Of a stretch of 64,000 nucleotides of DNA, positions 9,289 to 17,551 are shown in pieces. The DNA is from Acinetobacter sp. SFB (GTDB lineage: Bacteria > Pseudomonadota > Gammaproteobacteria > Pseudomonadales > Moraxellaceae): contig NZ_LSZH01000014.1 in NCBI RefSeq assembly GCF_001647545.1, positions 62,001 through 126,000 on the forward strand, in the 5' to 3' direction. Each line of letters starts with the position of its first letter. Position 1 is the stretch's first letter. The notes under the pieces were generated by a model, which was not told the DNA's origin, did not search any database, and was given only the letters and a program-made list of their open reading frames with translations. The position numbers were made by a program, and so were the translations under genes.

Positions 9289-10302
9289 ATGCTTGAAGCC
9301 TTTTACGCCACAGAGCGCGGTAGTTTGGAAGATGCCACCATTAATGGGGGCTTCGATCTTCACCCAGATTTGGTGTGGATTGATTTAATCGCCCCCTCAC
9401 AAGAAGAACAACAGTGGGTCTTGGATGCCTATGACCAGAATCTCCCCACGCTAAAATCACTAGAAGACATTTCCTCATCAGCACGATTTTACCGTGATGA
9501 TGACGGTATTTTACATATCAGCACCTACTTTTTAACGAAAAATAAAAACTTTCAGGTCGATGGTGAAGCAGATGACGATTCAAGTATTTTAGCCACCGTA
9601 CAAACTGTCGCTTTTATTCTGCATAAACAACACCTGTTTACCTTGCGTGGTGAAAAGCTGGTTGCGTTCCGTGCCTTTCGTGCGCGTGCGCGTCGCAATG
9701 ATTATGAAATTGACTATAAAGATCCTACCTGGGTATTACTGGGTCTGCTTGAAGCCAAACTGGATGAGCTTGCGGATATCCTAGAAGATGTTCACAAAGA
9801 CCTGGAAAAATATTCCACCGAAGTATTGAATAACCGTCATCGTGAACAAATACTCGATTTGGATGACATGATTACCCGCTTGGCCCAATTAGAAGACATG
9901 CTTGGAAAAGCACAATTATGTTTAATCGATTTACGCCGTGTGCTGACTTTCTTGTCTCGCCCACGTGCTTTGGGCAGCCATATTTACGATGCCGATATTC
10001 GAGAATTGAGTGAAGATGTGCGCTCCCTGGTGGAACATGATGCCTTCTTATTCCAAAAGGTTCGATTCTTACTCGATACCACCTCGGGATTCATTAACAC
10101 TGAACAGAATGACACGATTCGTCGATTCTCGATCTTGCCCAGTATGCTCGCGCCTCCCATGCTGGTTGCGAGTATTTATGGCATGAATACCGATGTACTG
10201 CCTTTTGCCAAAGGAACAACAAGCTTCATTATGGTCGGTATTATTTTGCTCGCTTTCTTCATTGGCCCATTGATTTATTTCCGCTGGAAAAAATGGATTT
10301 AA
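9289..10302 (+). CDS. corA: CorA family magnesium/cobalt transporter
   Basis: A 337-residue member of the CorA/MIT divalent-cation channel family. A long soluble cytoplasmic domain with coiled-coil helices (about residues 150-260) precedes two C-terminal membrane helices. The conserved YGMN selectivity motif is at about residues 296-299 at the end of the first helix. The acidic loop between helices expected in CorA is present only as NTDVLPF. The ATG follows the AGGG in CGCAGGGAAAAGACAGC. It diverges from the LOG/Nudix unit; a TATACT -10-like box lies just upstream. Confidence 0.87.
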   Translation: MLEAFYATERGSLEDATINGGFDLHPDLVWIDLIAPSQEEQQWVLDAYDQNLPTLKSLEDISSSARFYRDDDGILHISTYFLTKNKNFQVDGEADDDSSILATVQTVAFILHKQHLFTLRGEKLVAFRAFRARARRNDYEIDYKDPTWVLLGLLEAKLDELADILEDVHKDLEKYSTEVLNNRHREQILDLDDMITRLAQLEDMLGKAQLCLIDLRRVLTFLSRPRALGSHIYDADIRELSEDVRSLVEHDAFLFQKVRFLLDTTSGFINTEQNDTIRRFSILPSMLAPPMLVASIYGMNTDVLPFAKGTTSFIMVGIILLAFFIGPLIYFRWKKWI

Positions 10303-10464
10303 GCTATTCATTTTTATAGGCATTAAACTCATTTCTGCCTTTGAAAGATGGTTCAAAAGATGTATGCAAAGTAATGCTTCTCACTTGCTAGCAGAAGAGG
10401 GAGTTTTTCTTATCCTATTTGCTAAATGCCTAAACCAAAAAATCCCTCAAAATATATGACAATA

Positions 10465-10490
10465 AAAAAGCACCTTACGGTGCTTTTTTA
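10465..10490. terminator. Bidirectional terminator between corA and the mla operon
   Basis: Stem AAAAAGCACC (10465-10474), loop TTAC, then GGTGCTTTTTT. T-runs on both sides let it end both corA and the leftward mlaFEDCB operon. Confidence 0.85.
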
Positions 10491-10501
10491 TATCTCAGTA
10501 T

Positions 10502-10792
10502 TCAGGCAATCAATTGCAGATCATTTTGTAAATGACAGGCCTGAATAATTTTCAGCATTTTTTCAGGTACAGCTTTAAACTGGATGCCTTGTGCTTTCGG
10601 AGTCTGGCGCAACCAGCGCACCAATACTGCCAAAGCCAAGGTACTACCCTGCTCTAACTGGGCCAAATTCACGACTACCGGAAACTGATTTTGAGATTGA
10701 ATCAGTTTTAAACCCTGCTGATAATAGCTTTCAGCATTGAGATAATCTATTTTTCCAGAAACCTGCAATTCCTGATGAATGAATTCAATCAC
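10502..10792 (-). CDS. mlaB: MlaB, STAS-domain subunit of the Mla ABC transporter
   Basis: MlaB is the small cytoplasmic STAS protein that binds MlaF and supports the MlaFEDB lipid transporter of the inner membrane. This protein is about 96 residues with the expected STAS pattern (VVVNLAQLEQGSTLALAVLVRWLRQ around the conserved serine/threonine). GTG at 10792-10790 is preferred with AGTAGG upstream. A TTG at 10807, directly abutting the mlaC stop, would add five residues. It is the last gene of mlaFEDCB, followed by a strong terminator. Confidence 0.85.
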   Translation of the reverse strand: MIEFIHQELQVSGKIDYLNAESYYQQGLKLIQSQNQFPVVVNLAQLEQGSTLALAVLVRWLRQTPKAQGIQFKAVPEKMLKIIQACHLQNDLQLIA

Positions 10793-10807
10793 CGAACACC
10801 TACTCAA

Positions 10808-11440
10808 TTATTTTTTATTAACAGCTACTTCTGCATCTGGCTGGAAGTTTGCAATCGCTTTATCCAAACTGCCACCATTACGTTTTACCGTCGCAGCAAA
10901 CTGATTGCGGAACTGCAAACCTAAATCAATACCCGATACATTAATATTGCGGATTTTCCATTGATTGCCTTTATCCACCAATTGGAAAGATACAGGAATT
11001 TTTTCACCTTTGTTATTAAAGTCCATTGTCACTACAGGGTTTTTACTGTTGGTCTCTTTATATGGACGAAGGCTATAAGACTGATTTGAGAACTTCGCAA
11101 ATGCGCTACCGTAGTTTTCAATTAAAGTTTCACGGAAGTTACGCTCAAACTGAGCACGCTGAGCAGCAGTACTATATTGATTGGTCGCATATGTCCCCAT
11201 CACAATACGGGTAAATGCTTGTGAATCAATATAAGGGTCAAGATTTTGACGTACAATCATTTTCACTGCAGCTGGATTATTTTGCAATTTAGCTTGATCC
11301 GCTTTCAAGCGTGAAATCAGACCATCTGCAACTTTTTTAACAAAAGTAGGTGGAGCTTCCGCCGGTACTGCAAATGCAGTAGTCGCCATCATTGTTGATA
11401 AAATACTAGCCGTAAGTACATGTTTAACTAAAGTATTCAT
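10808..11440 (-). CDS. mlaC: MlaC, periplasmic phospholipid shuttle
   Basis: MlaC carries phospholipid across the periplasm between the outer-membrane MlaA complex and the inner-membrane MlaFEDB transporter. The 210 residues begin with a clear signal peptide (LTASILSTMMATTAFAVPAEA, cleavage near residue 25). The mature domain has the family segments VRQNLDPYIDSQAFTRIVMG and WKIRNINVSGIDLGLQFRNQFA. It lies 18 bases after mlaD and touches mlaB, as in other operons of this order. The mlaA gene is not in the window. Confidence 0.93.
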   Translation of the reverse strand: MNTLVKHVLTASILSTMMATTAFAVPAEAPPTFVKKVADGLISRLKADQAKLQNNPAAVKMIVRQNLDPYIDSQAFTRIVMGTYATNQYSTAAQRAQFERNFRETLIENYGSAFAKFSNQSYSLRPYKETNSKNPVVTMDFNNKGEKIPVSFQLVDKGNQWKIRNINVSGIDLGLQFRNQFAATVKRNGGSLDKAIANFQPDAEVAVNKK

Positions 11441-11458
11441 TAAAACTTCCTCTCCAAA

Positions 11459-12127
11459 TTATTCAACAAAGGATGCTTCTGCATCTGCCGATTCACCTGA
11501 TATTTTTGCATCTGTCGCTTTTTCTGATGATTTACTCGCACCACCAGTAATAAACTTACTAATCAAATCTTCAAGGTCCATGGTGCCTTGTGTATTGACA
11601 ATACTTTCACCACGTTTCACGTAGTTCAAACCACCGCCCGGAACCACTTTCAAATATTTTTCACCCAACAAACCATTGGTTGCGACCATAATATAAGCAT
11701 CTTCATCAATACTGGTGATGGAGCTCATGTTATCAACAAGTTGTTTTTCCATTTCTTTTTGTTGTGCAGGCGTTGCTTCAGTATATTCAGTGCTATAGCG
11801 CAGTTCTTCTAAAGCATTGGCTTTAACCGTTTTAAGCTGCTCTTTATTGAATGAAGTCAGCTTACCATCCAGCTCAAAATGAACGGTCGCTAAGCGTGAT
11901 ACAGGATCAAGAGTAATATCCGTGACACGACCAATCGTTACCCCACTCATGGTGACTTTAGCACGCGGCTTTAAACCATTTACGTTGTCAAATTGTGCAG
12001 TCATGTCATAAGCATCACGTAAATTGGTGCCAGACAATCCACTCACTTTCATGGCCAAGAAAAATAACGCCAAACCGAAAATAATGACAAAAATACCGAC
12101 GGTCAGCTCACTTGTACGTGATTTCAT
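11459..12127 (-). CDS. mlaD: MlaD, MCE-domain substrate-binding subunit
   Basis: MlaD is anchored by one N-terminal inner-membrane helix (about residues 8-28, [21 protein letters not shown]) and forms a hexameric periplasmic MCE ring that feeds lipid into MlaE. The MCE core is seen at [20 protein letters not shown], then [14 protein letters not shown]. The 222 residues exceed the E. coli protein (about 183). The extra length is a loop with many charged residues (about 105-130) and a serine/alanine-rich tail, as in other Acinetobacter MlaD. It overlaps mlaE by 4 bases (ATGA). Confidence 0.94.
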   Translation of the reverse strand: MKSRTSELTVGIFVIIFGLALFFLAMKVSGLSGTNLRDAYDMTAQFDNVNGLKPRAKVTMSGVTIGRVTDITLDPVSRLATVHFELDGKLTSFNKEQLKTVKANALEELRYSTEYTEATPAQQKEMEKQLVDNMSSITSIDEDAYIMVATNGLLGEKYLKVVPGGGLNYVKRGESIVNTQGTMDLEDLISKFITGGASKSSEKATDAKISGESADAEASFVE

Positions 12128-12903
12128 TGAACCCCTCCAAACATGACCGCAGTCAACACGAAATCAAAACCTAATACACACAATGACGAATAAACCACTG
12201 TACGGGTTGTAGATGTTGCAATCCCTTCAGATGTCGGCTCACAGGCATAACCTTGATACACCGCAATCCAGGTACAAATCAGGGCAAAAACAATACTTTT
12301 GATAATACCATTGACCACATCATGCCCAAATTGGACGGAACTTTGCATACCGCTCCAATAAGAACCTTCATCAACACCCAGAAAGTCTACCCCGACCATT
12401 TTACCACCCAAGATACCAATGGCTGCAAAAATCACGGTCAACATCGGTAAACTGACAACACCTGCCCACAAACGTGGTGAAACAATACGTTTTAGTGGAT
12501 CAACGCCAATCATTTCCATGCTGGAAAGTTGCTCTGTGGCTTTCATTAGGCCAATTTCAGCAGTCAGTGCTGAACCGGCGCGCCCAGCAAACAACAAGGC
12601 TGCAACGACTGGTGCAAGTTCACGTAATAAAGTCAGCGACACCATAGTTCCAAGCATTGCTTCAGAACCGACATTCACCAAAATGGAATAGCCTTGCAAA
12701 CCTAGCACCAAGCCAATAAACAGACCAGACACACCAATGATCAATAAAGACATGACCCCAATACGGTGCATTTGATAAATAAACAAGCTTACGCCCAGTT
12801 TAGTCGGCATGGAAAATAAAATTTGCAGCAACATCACCGTTGCCACACCAATACCACGTACACGTTCAATAACGCGTCTACCTAATAAGGCAATGGCATT
12901 CAT
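12124..12903 (-). CDS. mlaE: MlaE, ABC transporter permease for phospholipids
   Basis: An integral inner-membrane permease of 259 residues with about five to six hydrophobic segments. Family signatures include [51 protein letters not shown] (the region that couples to the ATPase) and the C-terminal [17 protein letters not shown]. It forms the transmembrane core of MlaFEDB. Four-base overlaps with mlaF upstream and mlaD downstream show tight translational coupling. Confidence 0.95.
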   Translation of the reverse strand: MNAIALLGRRVIERVRGIGVATVMLLQILFSMPTKLGVSLFIYQMHRIGVMSLLIIGVSGLFIGLVLGLQGYSILVNVGSEAMLGTMVSLTLLRELAPVVAALLFAGRAGSALTAEIGLMKATEQLSSMEMIGVDPLKRIVSPRLWAGVVSLPMLTVIFAAIGILGGKMVGVDFLGVDEGSYWSGMQSSVQFGHDVVNGIIKSIVFALICTWIAVYQGYACEPTSEGIATSTTRTVVYSSLCVLGFDFVLTAVMFGGVQ

Positions 12904-13718
12904 GAACGTACCTCATCACTTAAATAAGCTTGATGGCTAAATTGATAATCGACCGGACCGTCTATTGAACCGGTGAGAAATTGACGTACAAAAGGTGAAG
13001 CATGTTCTCTGAGTTCAGCAGGCGTGCCTTCCCCCTGAATCTTGCCTTCAGCCACCACATAAATATAGTCAGCAATCGACAACGTCTCTGCCACATCATG
13101 CGAGACAATAATGGTGGTTAAGTCCAGAGCTTCACGTAGCGAACGGATTAAACGGCTCAAAACCCCCATCACAATCGGATCTTGGCCCGCGAATGGCTCA
13201 TCATACATAATCAGTTCTGGATCAAGCGCAATAGCACGTGCCAGTGCGACACGACGGTTCATCCCACCCGACAGCTCGGACGGCATCAGCTGTTCTGCAC
13301 CGCGCAAACCCACAGACTCTAATTTTAATGCCACAATTTCAGCGATTAGATGTTCAGGCAACTTGGTATGGGCCCGAAGTGGAAATGCCACATTTTCATA
13401 AGTGGTCATATCGGTAAATAGCGCCCCGCTTTGGAACAGCATTCCCATACGCGCCCGTGCAGCAAACAGGTCAGACCGCGACATTGTGGCAATATCTTTT
13501 CCATCGAGTAGAACTTGGCCTTGGTCTGGAACCAGCTGCCCACCAATCAGACGCAGCAAGGTAGTTTTACCTGTACCTGAAGGTCCCATAATGGCAGTGA
13601 TTTGACCCCGACGAATCGTTAGACTGATATTGTCATAAATGATACGTTCCCCTCGTTTAAAGCTCAGATTTTTAATCTCAATCAAAGAATGAGATTGAGA
13701 GGGTATTCGCTTATTCAT
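12900..13718 (-). CDS. mlaF: MlaF, ATP-binding subunit of the phospholipid transporter
   Basis: A cytoplasmic ABC ATPase of 272 residues that powers MlaFEDB and helps keep phospholipids out of the outer leaflet of the outer membrane. Visible motifs in order: Walker [10 protein letters not shown] (about residues 45-53), Q-loop [11 protein letters not shown] signature [14 protein letters not shown], Walker [11 protein letters not shown] followed by QDP, and H-loop IIVSHD. It is the promoter-proximal gene of the operon. Confidence 0.95.
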   Translation of the reverse strand: MNKRIPSQSHSLIEIKNLSFKRGERIIYDNISLTIRRGQITAIMGPSGTGKTTLLRLIGGQLVPDQGQVLLDGKDIATMSRSDLFAARARMGMLFQSGALFTDMTTYENVAFPLRAHTKLPEHLIAEIVALKLESVGLRGAEQLMPSELSGGMNRRVALARAIALDPELIMYDEPFAGQDPIVMGVLSRLIRSLREALDLTTIIVSHDVAETLSIADYIYVVAEGKIQGEGTPAELREHASPFVRQFLTGSIDGPVDYQFSHQAYLSDEVRS

Positions 13719-13753
13719 AGCTGAGCGTTTTCCTACATTTTTTCAGCATGCAT

Positions 13754-13783
13754 ACTATAAAGGATTAAAGCTTAAAATGTCAC
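13754..13783 (-). promoter_or_regulatory. Promoter candidate of mlaFEDCB
   Basis: Read leftward, GTGACA (13783-13778) and TATAGT (13759-13754) are spaced by 18 bases, which puts transcription start about 30 bases before the mlaF ATG. Confidence 0.5.
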
Positions 13784-13879
13784 TTTTAGATAAAAGGCGA
13801 TGAATCCAGTGAAGTTTCTAATGAATTTAATTGTAATTTTATTTCTTATAAAAAACAGGTATAAAAACAGGACGCTGTG

Positions 13880-13999
13880 TTACAGAAACACGTTATAGAG
13901 ATAGTAGCCAATATTACCTAACAACAAGGCCAAACCAATATAAGGCATAATCACCTCTTGATTAAAATTTTGAATATGATGCACAGATTCATTGTTCAT
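13880..13999 (-). CDS. Small membrane microprotein ORF (39 aa, or 22 aa from the internal ATG)
   Basis: A short ORF ends in a single hydrophobic segment, MPYIGLALLLGNIGYYLYN, with an aromatic-rich C-terminus, as in single-pass microproteins. The internal ATG at 13948-13946 has a strong AGAGGTG ribosome site 4-5 bases upstream. The first ATG at 13999 would give 39 residues but has no clear site, so the 22-residue form may be the real product. It lies in the 380-base gap between mlaF and the helicase gene, upstream of the mlaF promoter and on the same strand. Function unknown; it could be a chance ORF. Confidence 0.4.
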   Translation of the reverse strand: MNNESVHHIQNFNQEVIMPYIGLALLLGNIGYYLYNVFL

Positions 14000-14070
14000 A
14001 TTTAACGATTTTAAAACAAAACATGATTGAGTATACATTTTTATCTTATAAGATCAAATATTAATCCATA

Positions 14071-14099
14071 AAAAAACCGGTGTTTCCACCGGTTTTTTC
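14071..14099 (-). terminator. Rho-independent terminator of the DEAD-box helicase gene
   Basis: A-run, stem CCGGTG (14077-14082), 4-base loop, stem CACCGG (14087-14092), then T6. It is usable on both strands and lies 22 bases past the helicase stop. Confidence 0.85.
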
Positions 14100-14120
14100 T
14101 ATCTAAATCTAACGAATAAA

Positions 14121-16064
14121 TTAGTCGTTAAATTTACGACGCGGACGTTCTTCGCCACCAAAAGCTGGACGTTCAGTACGTGGTTTGTCATCAAAGCTAC
14201 GACGTGGACGATCTTCGCCACCGAAAGTACGCTTAGGACGATCATCGCTGAAAGAACGTTGTGGACGATCACCAAAACCGCCTTCACGACGTGGAGCCGG
14301 ACGATCACCGTAGTCACGACGTGGAGCTGGACGATCACCTTCACGACGTGGAGCTGGACGATCACCTTCACGAGCTGGTTTGTAATCTACACGATTACCA
14401 CGGTTGTCATCAGCCGAACGTGGTTTGTCACCAAACGAACGTTGCGGACGATCACCGAAACCGCCTTCGCGACGTGGCGCTGGACGATCATCGAAAGAAC
14501 GTTGTGGACGATCACCAAAACCGCCTTCACGACGTGGAGCTGGACGATCACCAAAATCACGTTTTGGACGGTCATCGAAAGAACGTTGTGGACGATCACC
14601 AAAACCGCCTTCACGACGTGGAGCTGGACGATCACCGAAATCACGCTTAGGACGATCATCGCCATAAGAAGGACGTTCGCCACGTGGTTTGTCATCAAAA
14701 CTACGTTGTGGACGATCGCCACGTGGTTTGTCATCGAAGCTACGTTGTGGACGATCACCGCCACGACCGCCATCACGACCACCGCTGAAACCGCCACCGC
14801 TACGACCGCCGCCATCACGACCACGACCACCGCCGAAACCGCCACGACCGCCATCACGACCACGACCAGCGCCATCACGAGCACCGCGTGCAGGAGGTGG
14901 AGATGGCTCAAGACCTTCAATTTCAGACACGTTTAAACGTGCATCTAGGAAGTCTTCAAGCGCACGGATCTTACCGCGTTCACGGTAAGTCGCCAGAGTA
15001 ATTGCATTACCTGTACGACCGGCACGACCTGTACGACCGATACGGTGTACATAGTCTTCGTTTTTCATCGGTAAACCGAAGTTGATTACGTGTGAAATTG
15101 TTGGTACATCAAGACCACGCGCCGCTACGTCTGTAGCAACAAGGATTTTTGCACGACCTTCACGGATACTACGTAAACGACGGTTACGAACAGTCTGTGG
15201 CATAGCACCGTGAAGTGCTACAACTGATAGACCTGCTTCAGCAAGTTCTTCAGCCAACATGTCTGTATCTTCTTGAGTTGATGCAAACACAACTGCTTGA
15301 TCTACTGATTCATCAGATAACCAGTGAGTAAGCAATTTTTTCTTGTGTTCAAAGCCATCAGTCCAATGCAATGTTTGGGTGATGTCTGTATTTGTAGAGT
15401 GACCAGTTTCGATCGCAATACGCAGCGGATCATTCATCATGCGTTCAGCAAGCGTAACGATACGCGGTGCAAAAGTCGCAGAGAACATCAATGTTTGTTT
15501 ACGGTTAGCTGCCAATTCACCAATTGCTTCTAGGTCTTCAGAGAAGCCCAAGTCAAGCATACGGTCAGCTTCGTCGACGATTAATGCATCAACCATGTCA
15601 AGTTTAAGTTGACGACGGTTTACAAGATCAAGTAAACGACCTGGAGTCGCAACTACAACTTGTGCACCTTTTAATTGTTGAATTTGTTTACCGAAAGGCA
15701 TACCACCCATGATCGCAGCAACACGAACACCTTTCATATGACGAACCAATGCAATCGCATCTTGACATACTTGTTGTGCTAATTCACGAGTAGGAGAAAT
15801 CACTAGGATATTCGGTTGAGTTACCGCTTTCATGCGGTCTTTAAATGAGATAAGCGAATCTTCATTTGCTAAAGCATTTAAAGTAGGTAGTAAGAATGCA
15901 GCAGTTTTACCAGAACCAGTTTGGCTTGATACAAGAAGGTCTTTACCTTCAAGTGCAGCTGGAATTGCTTGTTCTTGTACAGGAGTTGGCGTAGTAAAGC
16001 CTAAACCTTCGATCGCTTGGATTAAAGACGCATCGAGGGAAAAATCAGCAAAAGTTTTGCTCAT
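14121..16064 (-). CDS. DEAD-box ATP-dependent RNA helicase with RG-rich repeat tail
   Basis: An RNA-unwinding ATPase of 647 residues. The helicase core (about residues 1-390) has the Q motif region PTPVQEQ, Walker A SQTGSGKT (about 47-54), PTRELAQQ, DEAD, SATF, and HRIGRTGRAGRTG. The remaining 250 residues are low complexity: first an RDGGRGG(F)-type stretch, then repeated units built from GDRPAPRREGGFGDRPQRSF. Such tails bind RNA non-specifically and can promote condensates, which suits RhlE/DeaD-like roles in ribosome assembly, RNA decay or cold adaptation. The exact orthologue (rhlE or deaD) is not settled. A long structured leader precedes it. Confidence 0.9.
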   Translation of the reverse strand: MSKTFADFSLDASLIQAIEGLGFTTPTPVQEQAIPAALEGKDLLVSSQTGSGKTAAFLLPTLNALANEDSLISFKDRMKAVTQPNILVISPTRELAQQVCQDAIALVRHMKGVRVAAIMGGMPFGKQIQQLKGAQVVVATPGRLLDLVNRRQLKLDMVDALIVDEADRMLDLGFSEDLEAIGELAANRKQTLMFSATFAPRIVTLAERMMNDPLRIAIETGHSTNTDITQTLHWTDGFEHKKKLLTHWLSDESVDQAVVFASTQEDTDMLAEELAEAGLSVVALHGAMPQTVRNRRLRSIREGRAKILVATDVAARGLDVPTISHVINFGLPMKNEDYVHRIGRTGRAGRTGNAITLATYRERGKIRALEDFLDARLNVSEIEGLEPSPPPARGARDGAGRGRDGGRGGFGGGRGRDGGGRSGGGFSGGRDGGRGGDRPQRSFDDKPRGDRPQRSFDDKPRGERPSYGDDRPKRDFGDRPAPRREGGFGDRPQRSFDDRPKRDFGDRPAPRREGGFGDRPQRSFDDRPAPRREGGFGDRPQRSFGDKPRSADDNRGNRVDYKPAREGDRPAPRREGDRPAPRRDYGDRPAPRREGGFGDRPQRSFSDDRPKRTFGGEDRPRRSFDDKPRTERPAFGGEERPRRKFND

Positions 16065-16340
16065 AGAGAGTGTTCACCCTGAAGTGGGTGCTCCATTAAA
16101 TAAATTACAATATGGACATCGGCAAAAAGCGGCACAGCAAATAGAGCTGAAAAATTAGGATTCAGCAGCGATCCGAATAACGTCGATGTGGATATAACGC
16201 ACGTATATGATTACGGCCGCAAACCTGAAGGGAATCGCTTAAGCGATTGGGGCGCGAAGGATATGTCCTCTCTATGGACAGAACGCGCATACAATGATTA
16301 GAAGATAATGTTCAGGTAAAGAACGGAAATTTAAGTGCGT
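16065..16340 (-). promoter_or_regulatory. Long structured 5' leader of the helicase mRNA
   Basis: About 275 bases separate the inferred transcription start from the ATG. The leader contains a perfect 16-bp palindrome AATCGCTTAAGCGATT (16233-16248), a TGTCC/GGACA hairpin (16264-16280) and, just before the start codon, CACCC-ACTTCA-GGGTG (16090-16075). That last hairpin holds the only purine-rich stretch (AGGG) that could act as ribosome site. It resembles the long regulated leaders of cold-shock helicase and RNase E mRNAs in other gammaproteobacteria. Function is inferred. Confidence 0.5.
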
Positions 16341-16346
16341 GGCGGC

Positions 16347-16374
16347 ATAATAACAGAATAATTTTAAAAAGTAA
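16347..16374 (-). promoter_or_regulatory. Promoter candidate of the helicase gene
   Basis: Read leftward, TTACTT (16374-16369) and TATTAT (16352-16347) are spaced by 16 bases in AT-rich DNA. This is the last good promoter-like pair before the long leader. Confidence 0.5.
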
Positions 16375-16552
16375 TCATTTTTTTCGATTGAATTATGAAT
16401 TGATACTGTTTTTTTCAGTAACAGCCTATTTTACAACTTAATTTTGTTTATTTTTTCAGCGAAATTTTTAATTAGCGGCATCTTTCGTCAAAAAATCACG
16501 TTAAAAGTGATTAAAACTCACATTAAAGATGAAGATCAAATTTCTCTGGCAA

Positions 16553-16585
16553 TAAAAAAGCCCTCACATGGAGAGCTTTTTTTGT
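16553..16585 (-). terminator. Rho-independent terminator of suhB
   Basis: AGCCCTC-ACATG-GAGAGCT stem-loop flanked by A6 and T8. It lies 24 bases beyond the suhB stop. Confidence 0.8.
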
Positions 16586-16608
16586 CATATCACTCGATTA
16601 AATCGGTC

Positions 16609-17439
16609 TTACTTTGCGGCTTCACCCCAAGCTGGAACGACAGCTTGCATTAAAGGTTTTAGCATTTTCATAGAGCAAGCAATGACTTGACCATTGTCCA
16701 TAGAATCGGGACCACCACGTGCATCCACTACAGTACCACCGGCTTCTTTTACCAGTAACTCGCCTACAGCGATATCCCAAGGTTTCAAACCAAGTTCGAA
16801 GTAACCATCAAGACGACCTGCAGCAACATACGCCAAATCTAACGCAGCAGAACCTGAACGACGGAATTGTGCACCCGCTTCAGTCACGTTTAATAATGAA
16901 TCAAAATGGTTTTTCGCATAAGACACCACTTCACCGTTACGTTTATTACGGTAAGCATGGCCTACAGCCAAGAATGTCTTGTCTAGACTGTCTTTAATAT
17001 TTACGCGAATACGACGTTGATTCATCATGGCACCGCGGCCACGACTTGCAGAGAAAAGCTCGTCTTTCACAGGGTCATAAATAACACCGTGTTGAGTTAC
17101 GCCTTTATGTTGAACTGCAATTGAGATACAGAAATGTGGAAAACCGTTAATGAAGTTTAAAGTACCGTCCAAAGGATCGATCACCCAACACCAATCGGCG
17201 TCGTGACCAGTACCTTCTTGCATACCAAACTCTTCACCAAGGAAGCTGTGGTTTTTATAGCTTTTACGTAGAGTATCGATCGTCAACTGTTCCAAATAAC
17301 GATCTACACGCGTTACCGGACCATCAATCCCTTTTTCTTCGACTTGTAGATCGAGTTTATGACGATTTTGATGCGCTTTTAAAAGCTCTTGACCAACTAA
17401 TTGAGCCGCACGCGCAGCCATAACCACCATAGGTTCCAT
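16609..17439 (-). CDS. suhB: Inositol-1-monophosphatase SuhB
   Basis: A 276-residue Mg-dependent phosphatase of the inositol monophosphatase family. In E. coli, SuhB also joins rRNA antitermination complexes. The metal sites are clear: GEE at about 68-70, DPLDGT at 88-93 and, near the C-terminus, LKPWDIAVGELLVKEAGG. Length fits the family. It is flanked by its own terminator and by an inverted-repeat terminator towards dxs, so it is likely monocistronic. Confidence 0.93.
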   Translation of the reverse strand: MEPMVVMAARAAQLVGQELLKAHQNRHKLDLQVEEKGIDGPVTRVDRYLEQLTIDTLRKSYKNHSFLGEEFGMQEGTGHDADWCWVIDPLDGTLNFINGFPHFCISIAVQHKGVTQHGVIYDPVKDELFSASRGRGAMMNQRRIRVNIKDSLDKTFLAVGHAYRNKRNGEVVSYAKNHFDSLLNVTEAGAQFRRSGSAALDLAYVAAGRLDGYFELGLKPWDIAVGELLVKEAGGTVVDARGGPDSMDNGQVIACSMKMLKPLMQAVVPAWGEAAK

Positions 17440-17482
17440 TGAACACCCACTACAAATTTAAGAAACTGATAAAGAATAATGC

Positions 17483-17522
17483 CTAAAAGCCCGAATATTT
17501 TAGCAAATATGCGGGCTTTTAG
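17483..17522. terminator. Inverted repeat / terminator between dxs and suhB
   Basis: CTAAAAGCCCG (17483-17493) pairs with CGGGCTTTTAG (17512-17522), and AATATTT/AAATAT-like bases extend the stem inward. It lies 30 bases past the dxs stop and probably ends dxs transcription. Confidence 0.7.
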
Positions 17523-17551
17523 GGGAAAAATGTTTTTTAAAATTTATTTCA

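Noticed and set aside
14260..14760. CRISPR-like spaced repeats
   Set aside because: The repeats are in frame with, and explained by, the repeated peptide units of the DEAD-box helicase; the units have no unique spacers of fixed length and no cas genes are near.
14259..14988. Several long + strand ORFs rich in Trp/Thr/Ile or Arg/Pro/Ser opposite the helicase tail
   Set aside because: They are shadows of the repetitive RG-coding DNA on the minus strand; low complexity, no ribosome sites, no family resemblance.
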